Shown here: positions 12,868 to 28,697 of the stretch, in pieces
How positions within the stretch are numbered: position 1 is the first letter of the stretch
Layout of the letters: each line of letters opens with the position of its first letter
Source: Bursaphelenchus xylophilus
Lineage: Eukaryota > Nematoda > Chromadorea > Rhabditida > Aphelenchoididae
Direction: 5' to 3'
DNA length: 64,000 bases
Assembly: GCA_904066235.2 (NCBI GenBank)
Contig: CAJFCV020000005.1
Location: 6,195,501-6,259,500 of the forward strand
Position numbers and translations under genes: made by a program
Notes under the pieces: generated by a model
Database searches by the model: none
Told to the model about the DNA's origin: nothing
What the model saw: the letters and a program-made list of their open reading frames with translations, nothing else

Positions 12868-14475
12868 GGCATCGCTTATCCAGACAATCAATATGTGTCA
12901 TGCATAATAGCACAGACTAAAGAGAAGTCGATCAGAGAAACAGGAGTTCGCGGAATTGTATAAAGTTAACTAAAAAATACTGTCAAAAAATAACAGGGCC
13001 TGCCCCAGATCTAACTTATAAGGGCTTCTCGTAACGACCGAAGGAAAGGAAAATTATAAATCAGAGAAAACAACAAAATTATGGGGGATTCGTAAAGTGC
13101 GTGCTCCGAAATTTGCGTGTTTCACAACCCTCAAACCATAATCAGAATGGAAGGAAACGGTGGTATGTTCGTATCAAGCGCGGATGGACCTCACCAAACA
13201 ACCGTTCGGGAATCTCGGTAAACACCTGATTAATCCGCTAAAGTGAAAAAGGCGGCCAATTCATGTCAAAAAAGGGATGGAAATTTGAGAAACTCAACAA
13301 ACAAGGGCTTGTTTGAAAGGAAGTGGCCAAAAAGGCCAAGGGCTTTAAATCAGCCGTGAGAAGTCGATAGAATGAGAACAAGGATGATGACGCCTCGAGG
13401 CTGACCCCGATTTCACACGTGGATCAGGACAAAACGCCCCGAATTCGAGGGTAAAAGGAATTAAGAACCGCGTGAATCTCCGGCGACAAATCCCTCAAAT
13501 CCATGGGAGGTCTTAAAAAAGGCCTCGACAATCTCCGCATACCCTGAGGCAATCGAGAGTTTGTTGGCACGCACCGCCGCTCCCAATCGAACAATGGATC
13601 CCAATCGGCTCCCAGACAGCTGGGGAGCCCAAGAAAGCCACACCTGTTTTCCAGACCGGCGATTTTCGGCCATATTTCCGGCCGTTCTTTTGGGCCCGGT
13701 TTCTTATAAAAATGCCTTGAGGCGATACCAAAAGATACCGAATCCGGGAATCCCCTGGGAGCAGGTTTGACTGATGCTCGCTGAATTGCGGGCCGCGCCA
13801 AATAGATTCTTCTCACCCATTCGCCTCAGGGGATACTTTCCTCGTGTTGCGCAATTCATCTCCCCGCCGGGAGGGCGGCAAGGAAAGAATCGGAATCAGC
13901 TCCAAAAAGGGTCGATTTTATGCAAATACGGAGAAGTGTCGCAACTTGGATTGATGCCGTCATCAGTAGTCCGCCAGACGAGATAAACAAACGGTTCTAA
14001 CGAAAAAAGCCGGCTCCCCTACCCTTACTCCCTCAGGCCGTTTTATCAGAGTCTTCTGAGTTTTACTGCCGGTTTCGGGGACAAAGTCGAGCTGAATTAA
14101 AAGGAACCCAATCTGAGTGGGCAATCAAGTCGACTCCTACAGCAAAATTAAAGCCCGCGGGGCTCGTCCGACAACACCCCCCCTTGTAATCGCATTGTCC
14201 ATTTGATTCCATAAGTGCGTTTACAAGCTGCTCGGGGTTTCCCTGTTTTAATAATCTGAGGCTGAAAAGATTTGGGTCTTAGGAAGACCTGGGGCGCTTA
14301 AAGGGCCGACTCAACAAGCCCCTTACCTTTTGGGATGGCTATTTTGGACTTAATGACAAGATCAGTCGTCTCTAAGACTCTCAAGAATCATCAGCAATGC
14401 ACCTTTATGCAATTGGTTATTAGCCCATTAAAACTCTTAAAGTCCCATAAAACCGGGCAATCTCATAAAACTTAC
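12868..14475. other. Probable long first intron or promoter of the Ly6 gene
   Basis: Between the two candidate first exons of the Ly6 gene. The stretch 13420-14000 is GC-richer and open in several frames on both strands at once (for example 13424-13816 minus). That reflects composition and not coding, because no frame shows splice joins or a recognisable protein. Confidence 0.35.
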
Positions 14476-14617
14476 TGAGATAGAACTGGGTGTGCTGATT
14501 GATGTAGGATTCCTGTTGGGCGTTCACGTCCGTCCACATGATGTCGGCCATCAGAGGGCCCACACAGAGCAGAAGCCAGAATCGAACGAGGTGGACGATT
14601 CTGTCGCCCTCGACCAT
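14476..14617 (-). CDS. Candidate alternative first exon of the Ly6 gene
   Basis: The exon encodes MVEGDRIVHLVRFWLLLCVG..., a plausible signal peptide, then MADIMWTDVNAQQE and a short tail of 47 codons plus one base. It ends at a strong GTAAGT donor in phase 1. The nearest minus-strand acceptor with matching phase and meaning is Ly6 exon 2 at 12514, which would give ...FYLSNTARCYSC. An acceptor-like tract (ATCTTTGCAG) ends just before 14675, suitable for spliced-leader addition. C. elegans odr-2 is known to use alternative 5' exons, which supports this reading. The join itself is inference. Confidence 0.5.
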
Positions 14618-14679
14618 CACATGCCGCTGTCCGAGAGCGCTGCTGATTAGGCCAGGACGGGGATTGCAGGGTTTCTGCA

Positions 14680-16571
14680 AAGATTATCGATACTTATAAA
14701 AGAAAGAGGATGATAAACATACGACGAACAAGCAAGTTCCGCGAAAGGGCGCACTGACCGGGCCCGGCCCCTAATCAGCCAAGCCACGACTAATGAGCCC
14801 ACAATTTGAGATCCGCAAACAGAAAAAGAGTATAGGTTTTCAGGATTGGGCCTCGGATTTCTTCTGGATTCTGGGCCATCGATACGGTGCTCAGATTTGC
14901 CCACGGGGATTGTTTTTGATGACTTTAATGAAAGAGTGAGCCCCCCATTCGGGCAGACAACTCGCTCTCCTGGAACGGTCCAACAATGCCCTCAGGGTTC
15001 ATTAAGCGGATCCGAGTGCCTGAAAACTCGACAAAACAAAATCCAATTGCCCAAAAAAAGACGGGGTGGATAAATCTCGGGTCGAAACAAAAAACGGCTA
15101 CGGCCTAAGTGAAAGTTTCGGCTAACACGGTTTCAAACTACGTGACGCCTAATTTGGAAGAGAAAGAACAACGTGGGACAATAATTATGGCCTGCTCCTC
15201 TCTCTCCCCGACCTCACTTTATAAACAAAAATCTCTCAAGATGCCCTTAGGCGTTGTCGATCTACACGCTTCGAGATCCCGCCAAATAAAGTGGCGACAA
15301 TGGCCAGGACTTATTGCACACGGCCATTTCCCGCAAATCCATAGGACTCACTCGCTCGGAAAAGGTTACGCCAACATATAAAATACAATGATTATCTGTA
15401 ATCTGGTTGCGCAATCGGATGCTACAAAGTGTAAACCAAAGAAGATTGTTTGACAGACATGTTTAAATGTATGTTTAAGTGCATATGGCCGGTCTTAGTT
15501 AATACTCTATGCTCTTACTGCCGGAAAAAATACTTGGCACGCAACCATTTTATATATTGCTTTTAATTTGCGTAAAAAAAATAGGAATTAGATAAAAGGT
15601 AAAATAAAATAAAAAATATTTAATTGCTTGACTTAAAGTTGGAATTTATATAGATTTGAGAAGAATTGGGCCGAAAACAAGAGAAATCTCATCGGAAATG
15701 AGGGACTTGACAGATCCCTCCTAAGTGATTGTCGCGACCAATTACATGTGTTTGGCGTCAAAAAAGAACAATCAATTAATCTGAGGACATGTCTTTAAGA
15801 GATCCCCGGCCACCGCCAGAGGGGATTAGCATTGGTTTTTAAGCGGATTTGGCCACATTGGGCAGGTAATTCCCCCGCCAGATAACCCTGTCATCGGGTA
15901 AATTAAACCATCGTGTCCGCAGGGGATTCATCAGGAAAGGCTCAGCCACACCTGCCAATTAGTCTAAACCAACGTTCCTGTTGTTTGATGTGGAAACACG
16001 AAGCCAGGGAAAGGACTAATCTGATTGGTATTGGCCAAGTATTAGTTGGCAAATAATAAAAGGCTGTATACGAAGACTAAGACCAAAAAGAATATGTTAG
16101 TTAGTACGAGCAAAAATTAGAATCTGAGAAATTTTATCCAAATAAAGCCCCGAGGCAATGTCCAGCGGCCATCGAAGGGCGTTCATTGTCAGGTCCTCCT
16201 CGTTAGAAGTAAGGGTCTTCCTCTGTTTGATGGCCTCATTGGCGTTTCTTGCGCCCAACAATCTACTTAACTTCTCTTCTCTCGTTTCAGGCCCAGCGGA
16301 ATGGTCAGCCGTAACGGAATTTCCGAACAGATTTAGCCCTCGGGCAATGTTTGCGTGTCAAAAAAGAAAACATTTATTTTACAAAGATTTGAGCACCTTC
16401 TAAAGTAACCGGAGACTGGGGTATTGTAATCATCTAGGTACAAAAATAAAGATTACTGTCACCTAAAGTAATCCAGATGTTACAATTTCATACAAGGACA
16501 AATTGACTGGTAGATTGTACATACGCATACTCGAAGCTACGAATACGTTTAAACCGTTTTCCAAAAATAAA
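14680..16571. other. Intergenic region, no gene recognised
   Basis: About 1.9 kb between the Ly6 alternative exon and the 3' end of the ZP gene. Open frames at 15109-15381 and 16158-16403 have no splice context or family likeness. No RNA gene or clear repeat was seen. Confidence 0.4.
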
Positions 16572-19419
16572 TCATGGGGAGAAGGCGGAGAGAACCCCTT
16601 CGTTCTCCGAGTATCGATGGCACGTTGATTTGTTTAATCGTCGACTTTTCTTAACTGCGCGGATCAACAAGATGGCCAGTATCACAACCACCATCACCAA
16701 AATGCACACTGCCACAACCACTGAATAAGAAAAGGCCCGTCGATTTACACAAATCTGAAAAATATTATTTTATTTAAAAAAAATTAGAGATACCTGGGTT
16801 TGAGGCTGGAATTCAGCGATATTTCTAGGAGACTTGGCCATAACTGGCATGATCTCCTGATTGGAGGCATCCGTCACTTCTATCACATCAACACCTGGGG
16901 CATTAACATCGAATTCGATGGATGGGCCGGCAAACATCTTAGGGGAACTTGTTTTAATGGTATACTCAAAGGAAGAAACCAGATCGTCGATTGGCTTGGC
17001 AAACAAAGATTCTCCGGATAATTGAGTATCGAAGATCTGATGGGAAGACGAAGCGGAGATGTCATTTCTTTGACTAAAATCGAGATATGACATAATTAAA
17101 ATTCCTTGATACTAAACTATAACTTGCCTAGACCTGTAATCCATGGCCTTGATTCTGGCATCGCCGTTATATTCGTCGAATTCTCTGATCTGCGTTGATG
17201 GTTCTACTTCAACGGAATTGTGTCCATGCAGTCCCTCAGCCCCATTATTTGTCTTCCAATCAGCTGTTGTCTGGTCAAATCCGAATTCAGAATCATTTGG
17301 CAGTCCTTTTGTTATCAATCCATCAGTTACCACGTCATCATCAATTGGGATCTGAGCATAATTTTGAAACCAAAGGAAATAATAGTTACCTGAGTTGGGG
17401 TTACAGTATATTCCGGAGTTGGGAATAAAGGATCATATCCTACGACAGGCCCTTCTACTGTCTGTCCTTTGTCAAAGTTATCGCAAGAATCAGAGGTTCT
17501 CTAAGAGAGTATTATGTTTACTGTTAGCAGTTGTAAAAATGTAAATTACTTACCGAACATTGTTCACTGTAATCATTTTTAACTTCCAGTCTCAACTGGC
17601 AACTAAAATATACTGTAGGTTTATCCGCAAATTTAAATACGAGTCCTTTCTTGTCAGCTTCGAGATCAGAGACGTAGTTTATCTTTCCCAATAAAGCCTT
17701 ATCCACGGGGCATCTAAAATAATATTATATTAAATAATTTAGCAAAGTATTACGGCACCCATTGTAATCCAACAATTTTTGCATATTTCCATGTCCATCA
17801 TCCACTTCACAACTATGTACAGTAAGGCAATACAACCTGGCATGTTCATCTTCATCTACTTCCACTTCTTTTGGTTGATCCAGCTCACAAAACCATCGAT
17901 GAAAGATAGTTTGTCCTATTTTTGCATATGCTAATTTCTCTTTTTCATCGTTCAAAACCTCATATTTACATTTGGGGACACTTGCTTCTGCTTTTACCGA
18001 CAATTCATCTCTTATTTCCATTGAAGGGAGCATACTGTAATTTTATTTTAAATATTTTTTCGCCTCTTACCTAACATCTATTCGATTTGTAATTTTCTGC
18101 GACAATTCGAGATAAACACACTCAATGTGGAAAGCCTTATCATTCTTAGTTAACAGCATCTGATGGAACATCAAGACCAAGGTCATTTCGATTACAATCC
18201 CCTTGGGATTTATCTGAAAAGAAATTACTCTGAAAAAAGCATTTAAAGATTCGGTAACTGGAAAGAAAGATCGGTAATAACTCGGAAAAGTACGACGTCA
18301 CGCTTCTAATATGACTTTAGATTCCTTTTGTTGATTAACTTTGATCTAATATTAATTTATGTTAATTTAACTCAGTCAATTTGAAATGTGATTCGCATAC
18401 CGTCCTTCGCCTCCTCATCCCACAATCTGATGTAATGGGTATTGTAATGTTCACCATGTTCCCATGTCCATCTCCTTTCACTCGACACGAATCTTTGTTG
18501 AAAAACCCTTTGGCGTAAACATTTCCCTCAAATGGTTCGGTCGATAATAAAGTCACTTTGACGGTGGAATCTCCACATCTTACTCTAGGGGCTTCTGAAA
18601 TTATACTAGTTTTCCTTGTTTACCCTAGAGATGATGGGTAATTTGGGAAGGTGAAGATGAAGAAACGGTAATAATCCGGGGAAAATTAAATGACATGTGG
18701 TTGGATGGTGACCTTCTATGTTTAGCCATCAGAAAATAAAAAAAAATATTTTTGGATTTTTTTTCAATTTTATATGTAATCTAGGGTTCGGAAAATTCGG
18801 GCATATTCAACACGTGGGTGGGTATATACCCGGGTATATACACGAAACCTCGGGTATATTGGGGTATTTGTAAAATTAGCCCAATATAGGAGCAATATGA
18901 AGTCACTTGTAACCCATTGATTAACTTAATCACATTTGGAGTGATATTCTTTACTTTCCCAACTACAACAAACAAAACAAGTCAGATTTGGAATTTTTTC
19001 TCCGGCAACTGGCCAACTAGTTTTCGACCTCAAACCCAAGTTTTGAACGGCAAAATACAAATTATGACAAAATGTCAACGCTCGTTAATTTTTATGACCA
19101 AATTCCACTTTTTTTTATATTTTTTGAATGCAAAAGTATTGTACTTTGAGAATTCCCATAAATAACCGAAAATACCCGGCTTCGCGGGAGTTCGTGAATA
19201 TACCGGGTTATATACCCCGTCCGAACCCTAATGTAATTTCAATTTTTGATAATCTTCCTTATTCATACTTCCACTTGATCCCTTATCTGATCTAATAACA
19301 ACATAAACGGTCTCCAACAAGCCATGAAATCAACCCTTACCTGACAATTGAGCCGACAAGTAATCATCTTGCGCATTACCGTACACCAGCAACGAGAAGA
19401 GCAAGAGTAAGCGCGTCAT
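16572..19419 (-). CDS. ZP-domain cuticlin-like transmembrane protein
   Basis: Nine exons (19419-19341, 18594-18401, 18213-18071, 18034-17759, 17713-17554, 17500-17390, 17351-17134, 17073-16794, 16754-16572) give 547 residues. ZP proteins polymerise in extracellular matrices; in nematodes the cuticlins shape cuticle and alae. A signal peptide (MTRLLLLFSLLVYGNA) is followed by a ZP module: VRCGDSTVKV starts ZP-N, the repeated CRVKGDGHGNM and CEVDDGHGNM are typical of the family, and LLDYNGCP lies in ZP-C. The C-terminal part is acidic and Ser/Thr-rich. It ends with one transmembrane helix (VVVAVCILVMVVVILAILLI) and a short basic tail. Two donors are weak: GTGCCG after exon 4, needed to keep LLDYNGCP intact, and GTCTAG after exon 7. 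Intron 1 contains a transposon. Confidence 0.88.
18781..19230. mobile_element. Non-autonomous DNA transposon (MITE), 450 bp
   Basis: The ends read CTAGGGTTCGGA and TCCGAACCCTA, inverted repeats of 11 bp after the first base. They are flanked by direct repeats ATGTAAT at 18774-18780 and 19231-19237, a 7-bp target-site duplication. Subterminal GGTATATACCC-like motifs also mirror each other. There is no transposase coding. It lies in intron 1 of the ZP gene. Confidence 0.8.
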
Positions 19420-21141
19420 AATTATGTGATGAGAGCGGACTTTCACTCTCAAATACATAACCTCAAGCTAGTGAGACCCGAGGAAAACAATAGACGGAAG
19501 TCAAGACATCAGAAGACTGTCACAATCACTGGTCCGGAAAGGAAGTCGGGGCGGAATGTTGTGGTAATTGTTGCGGCTTAATGCAGCTCCAAACCTGGAA
19601 ACCCTCCCTCCCTTCTTGCGTCAGTTAATTGAGCCGCGAATCACGCAGATCTTATTAAAAAAAGAATTCGAACGGTGCCGACAACTTGAGGATGAACTCA
19701 AGGACTTCTGAAGAGCTACTGCATGTTACGCAATGCAAAATAAAAGTTGCATGGCGTTGACGACGATGGCATAGTAATTGTATTACTTTTATCTGACATA
19801 AATCCGTGAATAATCATCCCCATGATACAATTATTAACCGTGTTTCGATCTTGAGTGTGCACTTCAATTCTAGTCAACGAACTTATAAATAATCGCCGTA
19901 ACAAGCAATTACATCCATCTCGAGTTCTGATAACATTCAATTAAGATAAGACCATGCTAGAAATGACTGTATATTAAACTCAACACTCCGTGACCTTCGG
20001 GCGTTCCCTTTTTTGGGAGATCATGCCTGTGAGTGCAGCTGTATAACGAGATCACCTCTTTCGAAACGAAATGTGTTTTGTAAACATCGATAAATGGTTT
20101 CAAAAAAGGCTGGCCATCCGATTTGTTATTCTAATCAGCTCCGTCTGCGATCGTATCTTTTTTGACGACAGTTTAGTTTTATCGAATATTCTTCATAGTG
20201 GCACATCGTAGTCTTCTTTTCGAATAGGAGGTCAAAAAGACGAACATTCAGACAGGAAGATCCCTTTGCCATTAAAATCCCTTGATCCCCGACTTTCGCT
20301 TTTTATGTTTACTGGAAGAGAACAGAGGAATCACGCGGATCTCTCCCCGAGGCTTGTGACTCTTAATGATACGTGTTATCATTCAATTCTCTAACTGAAA
20401 GGAAAACAAATCCTCCCTCATTCTTTTTTCAGTCTTTTTAGCCAGACTGCCAGCTTTTTTCGGATTGTTGGACCTTTGAAGGCGAGAATTTCGAAGCCAC
20501 GTCCTCAGATTCCTTGATTCTAATGTCTTTTTTTGTTCACCAATATATTTTATACTGTGATTAACATAATAAGACAACAAAAACGTTTGTTTTAATTGCA
20601 ATCACGAGTCTTCCTTGAAAGGGAAAGGCGTTTCAAACCATTTCTTGACATGAAGATTATAAATTCATCTTTATTCTCACATCACTCTAGGGGAATCTTG
20701 CGCTTAAAATTACTTTGACTCTGTTCTAAGAGAGGCAAATAAGGTCTGGGTAATATTCGAATTGTTTATACGACTCTGGGCCCGTATGGAAAAAGTAAAC
20801 ACGCGTGGACACGCCATTTACTGACATCACGGGACACGTAAACAAGGATTTCGTATCTTGCATTCCTGCTTTTTTAACTTATTCATACTCCGAAGCCTTC
20901 CTTCACTTATACTGGATAACCTAATTATTTTTTCCTTTTCTGTAAAATTATCCATATTCATCGTATAAAATCGATTCCCCTAAAAGTTAACGTTCTAGGA
21001 CGCAGCTCGGGAAAGGTCTCACGGGAGTAGGCGTGTTTTTAGTTTTTTACGTTATTTTTTACAGAATTTAGGTAAAGTAACACCATTCTTACCTCTTGCT
21101 TTTAGGGTAAACGAGCAAAAGCAGCATCAATCGCTGGATTT
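19420..21141. other. Intergenic region between divergent genes
   Basis: About 1.7 kb between the ZP gene start and the ZNF277 start. No coding exon was found. An acceptor-like tract ends at 21105, 36 bp before the ZNF277 start codon, suitable for spliced-leader addition or a 5' UTR intron. Confidence 0.4.
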
Positions 21142-23236
21142 ATGGCTTCTGCCAAAACACCAAAAAACGGCGTGGATAAGGAAGAAACCGTCGTAGTGGA
21201 GCCGATCCACATTGACCCCGAGGCCGTTCGCAAGGCCAAAGAGCAACGTGATCGGCTCCAGAGCCAGGAGAGTATGAAGAGCGGCAAGGGAAACAACAGT
21301 AAGGTAATATTTGCATTTTTTTTTGATTTTGGACATTGATACGGTTTTTTTATCGTTTCTTTTGCAGAACCGTCGCTCCAGCCAGAATTTCAATGGCCAA
21401 AACTCGGTTGAGAAGAACGGCGACAGCCATAATGCGAATGAGCGTCGTCAATCTTACAATCGACACCAGTACAACTCGCAAAATAAGAGCATTGATCAGA
21501 GAAGACCATCAACAAAGAGTCGGACGCTTTCCAAGGACAAGTCTCAGGACGGAGCCGTCTCAGCTGACGAGAAAAAGAGAAATCGTTCTTCGACCACGGC
21601 TTCTGAAGGCCGTTTCCGAAATAAGAGTTATTCCGTCAACTCCAATGGCGAAAGCTTTGAATACGACGATTGTGAGTCCTGTGTTGTAATTATATTTTTT
21701 TAAACTTTTAGATGAACTTGAGGAACCTTTCTCTGATTCGGAGGACGAAGAAAGTCGTGGCCCTCAGAAGCCGTCTCTGATCATCCCCAGAGGTCGGATT
21801 CGAACGCTCTCTGGAACTGTTCCGCCAGTTGGATTCTCTCCTAAATGGGGTGGACCTACTATGTGTTTGAGCTGTTTGCAGTTCTTTGATCTGCCGGATT
21901 TCATCGAGAAATTCTCTGATCACCTGTTGACTGAGCATAAGATCCTGATCGAAGAAATGGAATTGATCGTTGATCCAAAGAGGTAAGAAATCTTATCTGT
22001 TACAATGTGTTGGATTAAGATATGTCGAGCACTGGCGACAACGGTTTGCCAAACAAAGCATTGCGGATATCTTCCCCAAAATCGAGCCGAAGGAGGGTGA
22101 TCCTCATTTTGGCAAAGTGGATTATTACTTCCAAATGTCGGAGAGGATCCCCGAAGATTACTCTCTCCGTCAACGATTGGCCATGCGTCGTTTGGAGGAA
22201 GCTTTGTCTTGCCAGCAAAGAGAACGTGATGACACGACTCTTACTCTTCCCTGCATTTTTTGTCGTTATGTGGCCAGGGGAAATCGTTCCAAGATTATCC
22301 ACCATCTTTACATGATTCATCATTTGAATCTGGGGTCTCCGGATAACTTGGTCTTCGTAAATGAATATATCGAACATCTGAGAGAAAAGATGCAGAGAAA
22401 TGAGTGCATTTTTTGTGAAAAGACATTCCCGGACAGGAATGTTTTGATGGAACATATGAGAAAGAGAAATCATCGAGAGGTCAACCCCAGCAACAACTAT
22501 TATGACAAGTTCTACATCATCAACTACTTGGTAAGAAAATTTTGATTTTTTATTTTCTCGTTTTTAGGAGCTTGGTAAACGTTGGTTAGAAGTTTTGGCC
22601 GAGGACTTCGAAGATACGATGCCAACATTTGTCGATTCAGACGACGAAGAAGAAGAAGAAAGCTGGCACGAGTGGCAAGAAGATAACACTGATGAGGATC
22701 AACTACGAGTTGTTTGTTTGTTCTGCACCAACAATCAGGCAGACATTCCATCCATTGCGGAACATATGAAAGATAAACATGACTTTGACGTCGTCAAATA
22801 TATCGAAGAAAACAAGTTGGACTTCTATGAAAGAGCCAAGCTTCTCAATTTCCTCAGGAAGAAGGTTGGTTCACTTATTTTTACTAAAATTTTTAATTTG
22901 TCTAACGTCACTTTTTAGTACCACAACCCACAAAATCGTCCCATCTCTGCTGACAACAGCGACAAGGCCGAGATACCTGAGAAAACGGAATGGGATACCG
23001 AAGAAAACCTTGTCCCTTTCTTCGGAAATGATCATTTGGTGTGGATGTTGGAATCATATCTGGAATCCAAAAATTCGAATGGAGAGTTGAAGATGGAAGT
23101 GCCTGAGGCGGGAGATGCCAAGGATCTGATCGACCAATCCAAGCAGAACACTGTTGACGGAGTGGTCGCCGAGGATCTTCCCGACCTCGCGGAGAGTGTA
23201 CTTGCCAAGGATGAGTTCTACAAGACCCTTTCGTAA
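21142..23236 (+). CDS. ZNF277: ZNF277-type zinc finger protein
   Basis: Six exons (21142-21303, 21368-21671, 21712-21982, 22020-22530, 22568-22864, 22919-23236) give 620 residues. The first 140 residues are disordered and rich in Ser, Arg, Asn and Lys. The conserved part holds C2H2-type motifs: CLSCLQFF...H...H, CIFCRY...HHLYMIHH, CIFCEKTF...HMRKRNH and CLFCTNN...HMKDKH. The segment VNPSNNYYDKFYIINYL is characteristic of ZNF277. Family members are nuclear or cytosolic RNA/ribosome-associated zinc finger proteins (human ZNF277 binds RPS2). At 620 residues this is longer than the human protein of about 450, because of the N-terminal extension. Intron 3 is only 37 bp, with the weak acceptor GGATTAAG. 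Frame is open upstream of the chosen Met back to the acceptor at 21105. Confidence 0.88.
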
Positions 23237-23658
23237 GGTCTTTCTTCTGACTCCTCTCCAAATAATAACTAATGTTTTTGAAAATTTTCCATTGTGGCCT
23301 TAAACTGGATCGTTTTGGGACTCTTATTATGCTTATCTTCATTGTTTATTGTTGTTGTTGATAAATATTTAATGCTTGACGTCTAAATGACAGTAATCCT
23401 GTGTAGAAAAGAGCTCGTGGTTGCCGCTGACATTTCAGTTTTTCTTTTTGGCTATTGAACGGGCTTTAAATGTAGCTGGACTTCTTTTTTTGTCTTTTAT
23501 TCCTATTTCCTTCAATATTCTCGAGATATACAGCCCACACTATTTGTGTCTGAAGACCCTTTATGGACATTTCATTCTTTCCTTTGATACGTGTGCCTTT
23601 ATACAAATCCATTGTAAATAATGAGGCAAATAAAAATACGAAATCCAATCCTCGGAAA

Positions 23659-24130
23659 TTAATTCTTGGAGCATCCTTGCCCTTGGAGAGCTGCTTTCTT
23701 GGCCGCAATCTGTTGTTTCAGTTGCTCGTTCCTCTCCTTCAACTGCTTTACTTCTTCTTCTGTGGCGGCATGAGTGGCCTTACCTTCTTGTATATGATCT
23801 ATTGTCTTTTTAAGAATTTGAGCACGAGAGGCCTGAAGGAAATGAATTCTCTTCAGAATCATTAATAATATTACCCTATCACTCTCGTTGAGATTTGGTA
23901 TTTCCTCGCGCAAGGAGGTGTACATGTCCTTAATATTATCCCTCCGCCGTCTTTCCAGAGCGTTATGTTGAGCTCTCGCATTCTTTTTGGAGTCATCCAA
24001 TTGATGATAACTGGAGGAAGGCAAAGGGGAGTGTCCTCCTTCAACGTCCAACTAAAACAACGAACGTTTTTTGACATCTCAAGTATAATTAACCACTCAC
24101 ATCGCCATCACTGAACTCGTTATCGCTCAT
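23659..24130 (-). CDS. mxl-1: MAX homologue, bHLH-leucine zipper factor
   Basis: Three exons (24130-24101, 24051-23875, 23832-23659) give 126 residues. MAX-type proteins dimerise with Myc/Mad/Mondo partners and bind E-boxes. The basic region and helix 1 read ARAQHNALERRRRDNIKD, and ASRAQILKKTIDHI begins helix 2. A leucine zipper (VKQLKERNEQLKQQI) follows. Exon 2 to exon 3 joins as SDR-ASRAQIL; reading through the 42-bp intron is also open but breaks the HLH fold. Length and domain order match MAX. C. elegans has mxl-1 and mxl-3 as MAX-like genes; the short, zipper-ended form fits mxl-1 best. The start lies only 33 bp from a transposon that occupies the upstream region. Confidence 0.92.
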
Positions 24131-24162
24131 TTCGGGCCTTACTAAAGTGGCAAGTCAACTTC

Positions 24163-24851
24163 AGGGCACCCCGAGAAATGCCCCGGAAAGTTTTTGTCGA
24201 TTTCTTGGCGCTTAGCAGACATAAATAACGATGTGCGATTTAATATTATATTTTTCGTTTTGTCTGACAAAGTCACGATTTCTTGACTCGAATTGTGTAA
24301 CATTGCGCAAACTTCTGTTCTCTCGCCGTGGAGATTTTTTTTTCTCATTCAAGAATTTCGAATTTCTTGGCTGAGAACTCTTCAGCCAAGAAATCGGCCT
24401 TTTTGCCAGTCAAAGCAAAAAATTTTAGATCGCACCATCCTTATATCCATAAAATACTTTTTGCAGTAGAAAGCAGGGGATGGGCGGGTTTTACCTATTT
24501 TTTCTCCCCGCCAACGCGGAAAGAAGTGTATTCGGCAGTGACTTTTTATCGCTTTTTTGGTCATCACACCAATCGTAAAGGCTTTATTATGATGCTGAAA
24601 CTTCCAGAAAAAATCTTAAAATTTCCACACAGTGGATCAGAAGGCCGGCGACAGCGCTATGCAATCGCATTTACCCATTGGGCGTTGCAGTCGCGGCAAC
24701 ACCGATAAAGTCGGAGCGCACCGTGCGGAGCTTTGAAACAGCAGGGAAAAGAGAAATTTGAACGAAATTATTTTGTTTAGAATTTTTTGGATATCTTGGT
24801 TGAGCGCCAAGAAATCAACAAAGACTTTCCAGGGAATTTCTCGGGGCCCTC
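24163..24851. mobile_element. Inverted-repeat DNA transposon, family shared with 58 kb
   Basis: The left end AGGGCACCCCGAGAAATGCC and right end (reverse complement AGGGCCCCGAGAAATTCCC) form terminal repeats that continue for about 60 bp through TTTCTTGGCGC. The interior matches the element at 58048-59422: AGTGTATTCGGC, CGCTTTTTTGGTCATCACAC, and the segment with GCGCACCGTGCG and AAATTTGAACGAA. There is no transposase. It fills the space between mxl-1 and the ZnT5 gene, so it may supply or disrupt the mxl-1 promoter. Confidence 0.75.
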
Positions 24852-24960
24852 TTTATAATAGATACATCAATTCAAAGATTTATATCATATGGATGCCAAC
24901 CATAACCGCGATTAACAACAAAACAGAAAAATGATTTATATAAATAAATAAATTAAAGAT

Positions 24961-28460
<3,500 letters not shown>

Positions 28461-28697
28461 ATTGACTAGCTGATGATACAAATATTCATATAATACACAT
28501 TTCTAACAAAGTACACGATCGACAAAGAATTTGGTCAAAAAATCTTTTTACAGAATTTGTGGAACTGGGCGCAGCTTGCCAGACCCGTCGCGCACTATGC
28601 GCCCGATTTATCGATAAATGCAAAAAAATATTTTCGGCCACTGTAACAAGAAAATCGTAGTGTAATAACGGCTGTCTTGAAGCTGGTAATTAGTTGC
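28461..28697. promoter_or_regulatory. Shared promoter region of ZnT5 and HMG20 genes
   Basis: 237 bp separate the two divergent start codons, so both promoters must lie here or overlap the 5' UTRs. It contains CG-rich words near 28565-28620 and an acceptor-like tract before neither start. No TATA box is obvious. Function is inferred from position. Confidence 0.5.

Noticed and set aside
13424..13986. Overlapping 70-130 codon frames on both strands
   Set aside because: Open in several frames at once, without splice context or family likeness; GC-richer composition explains them.
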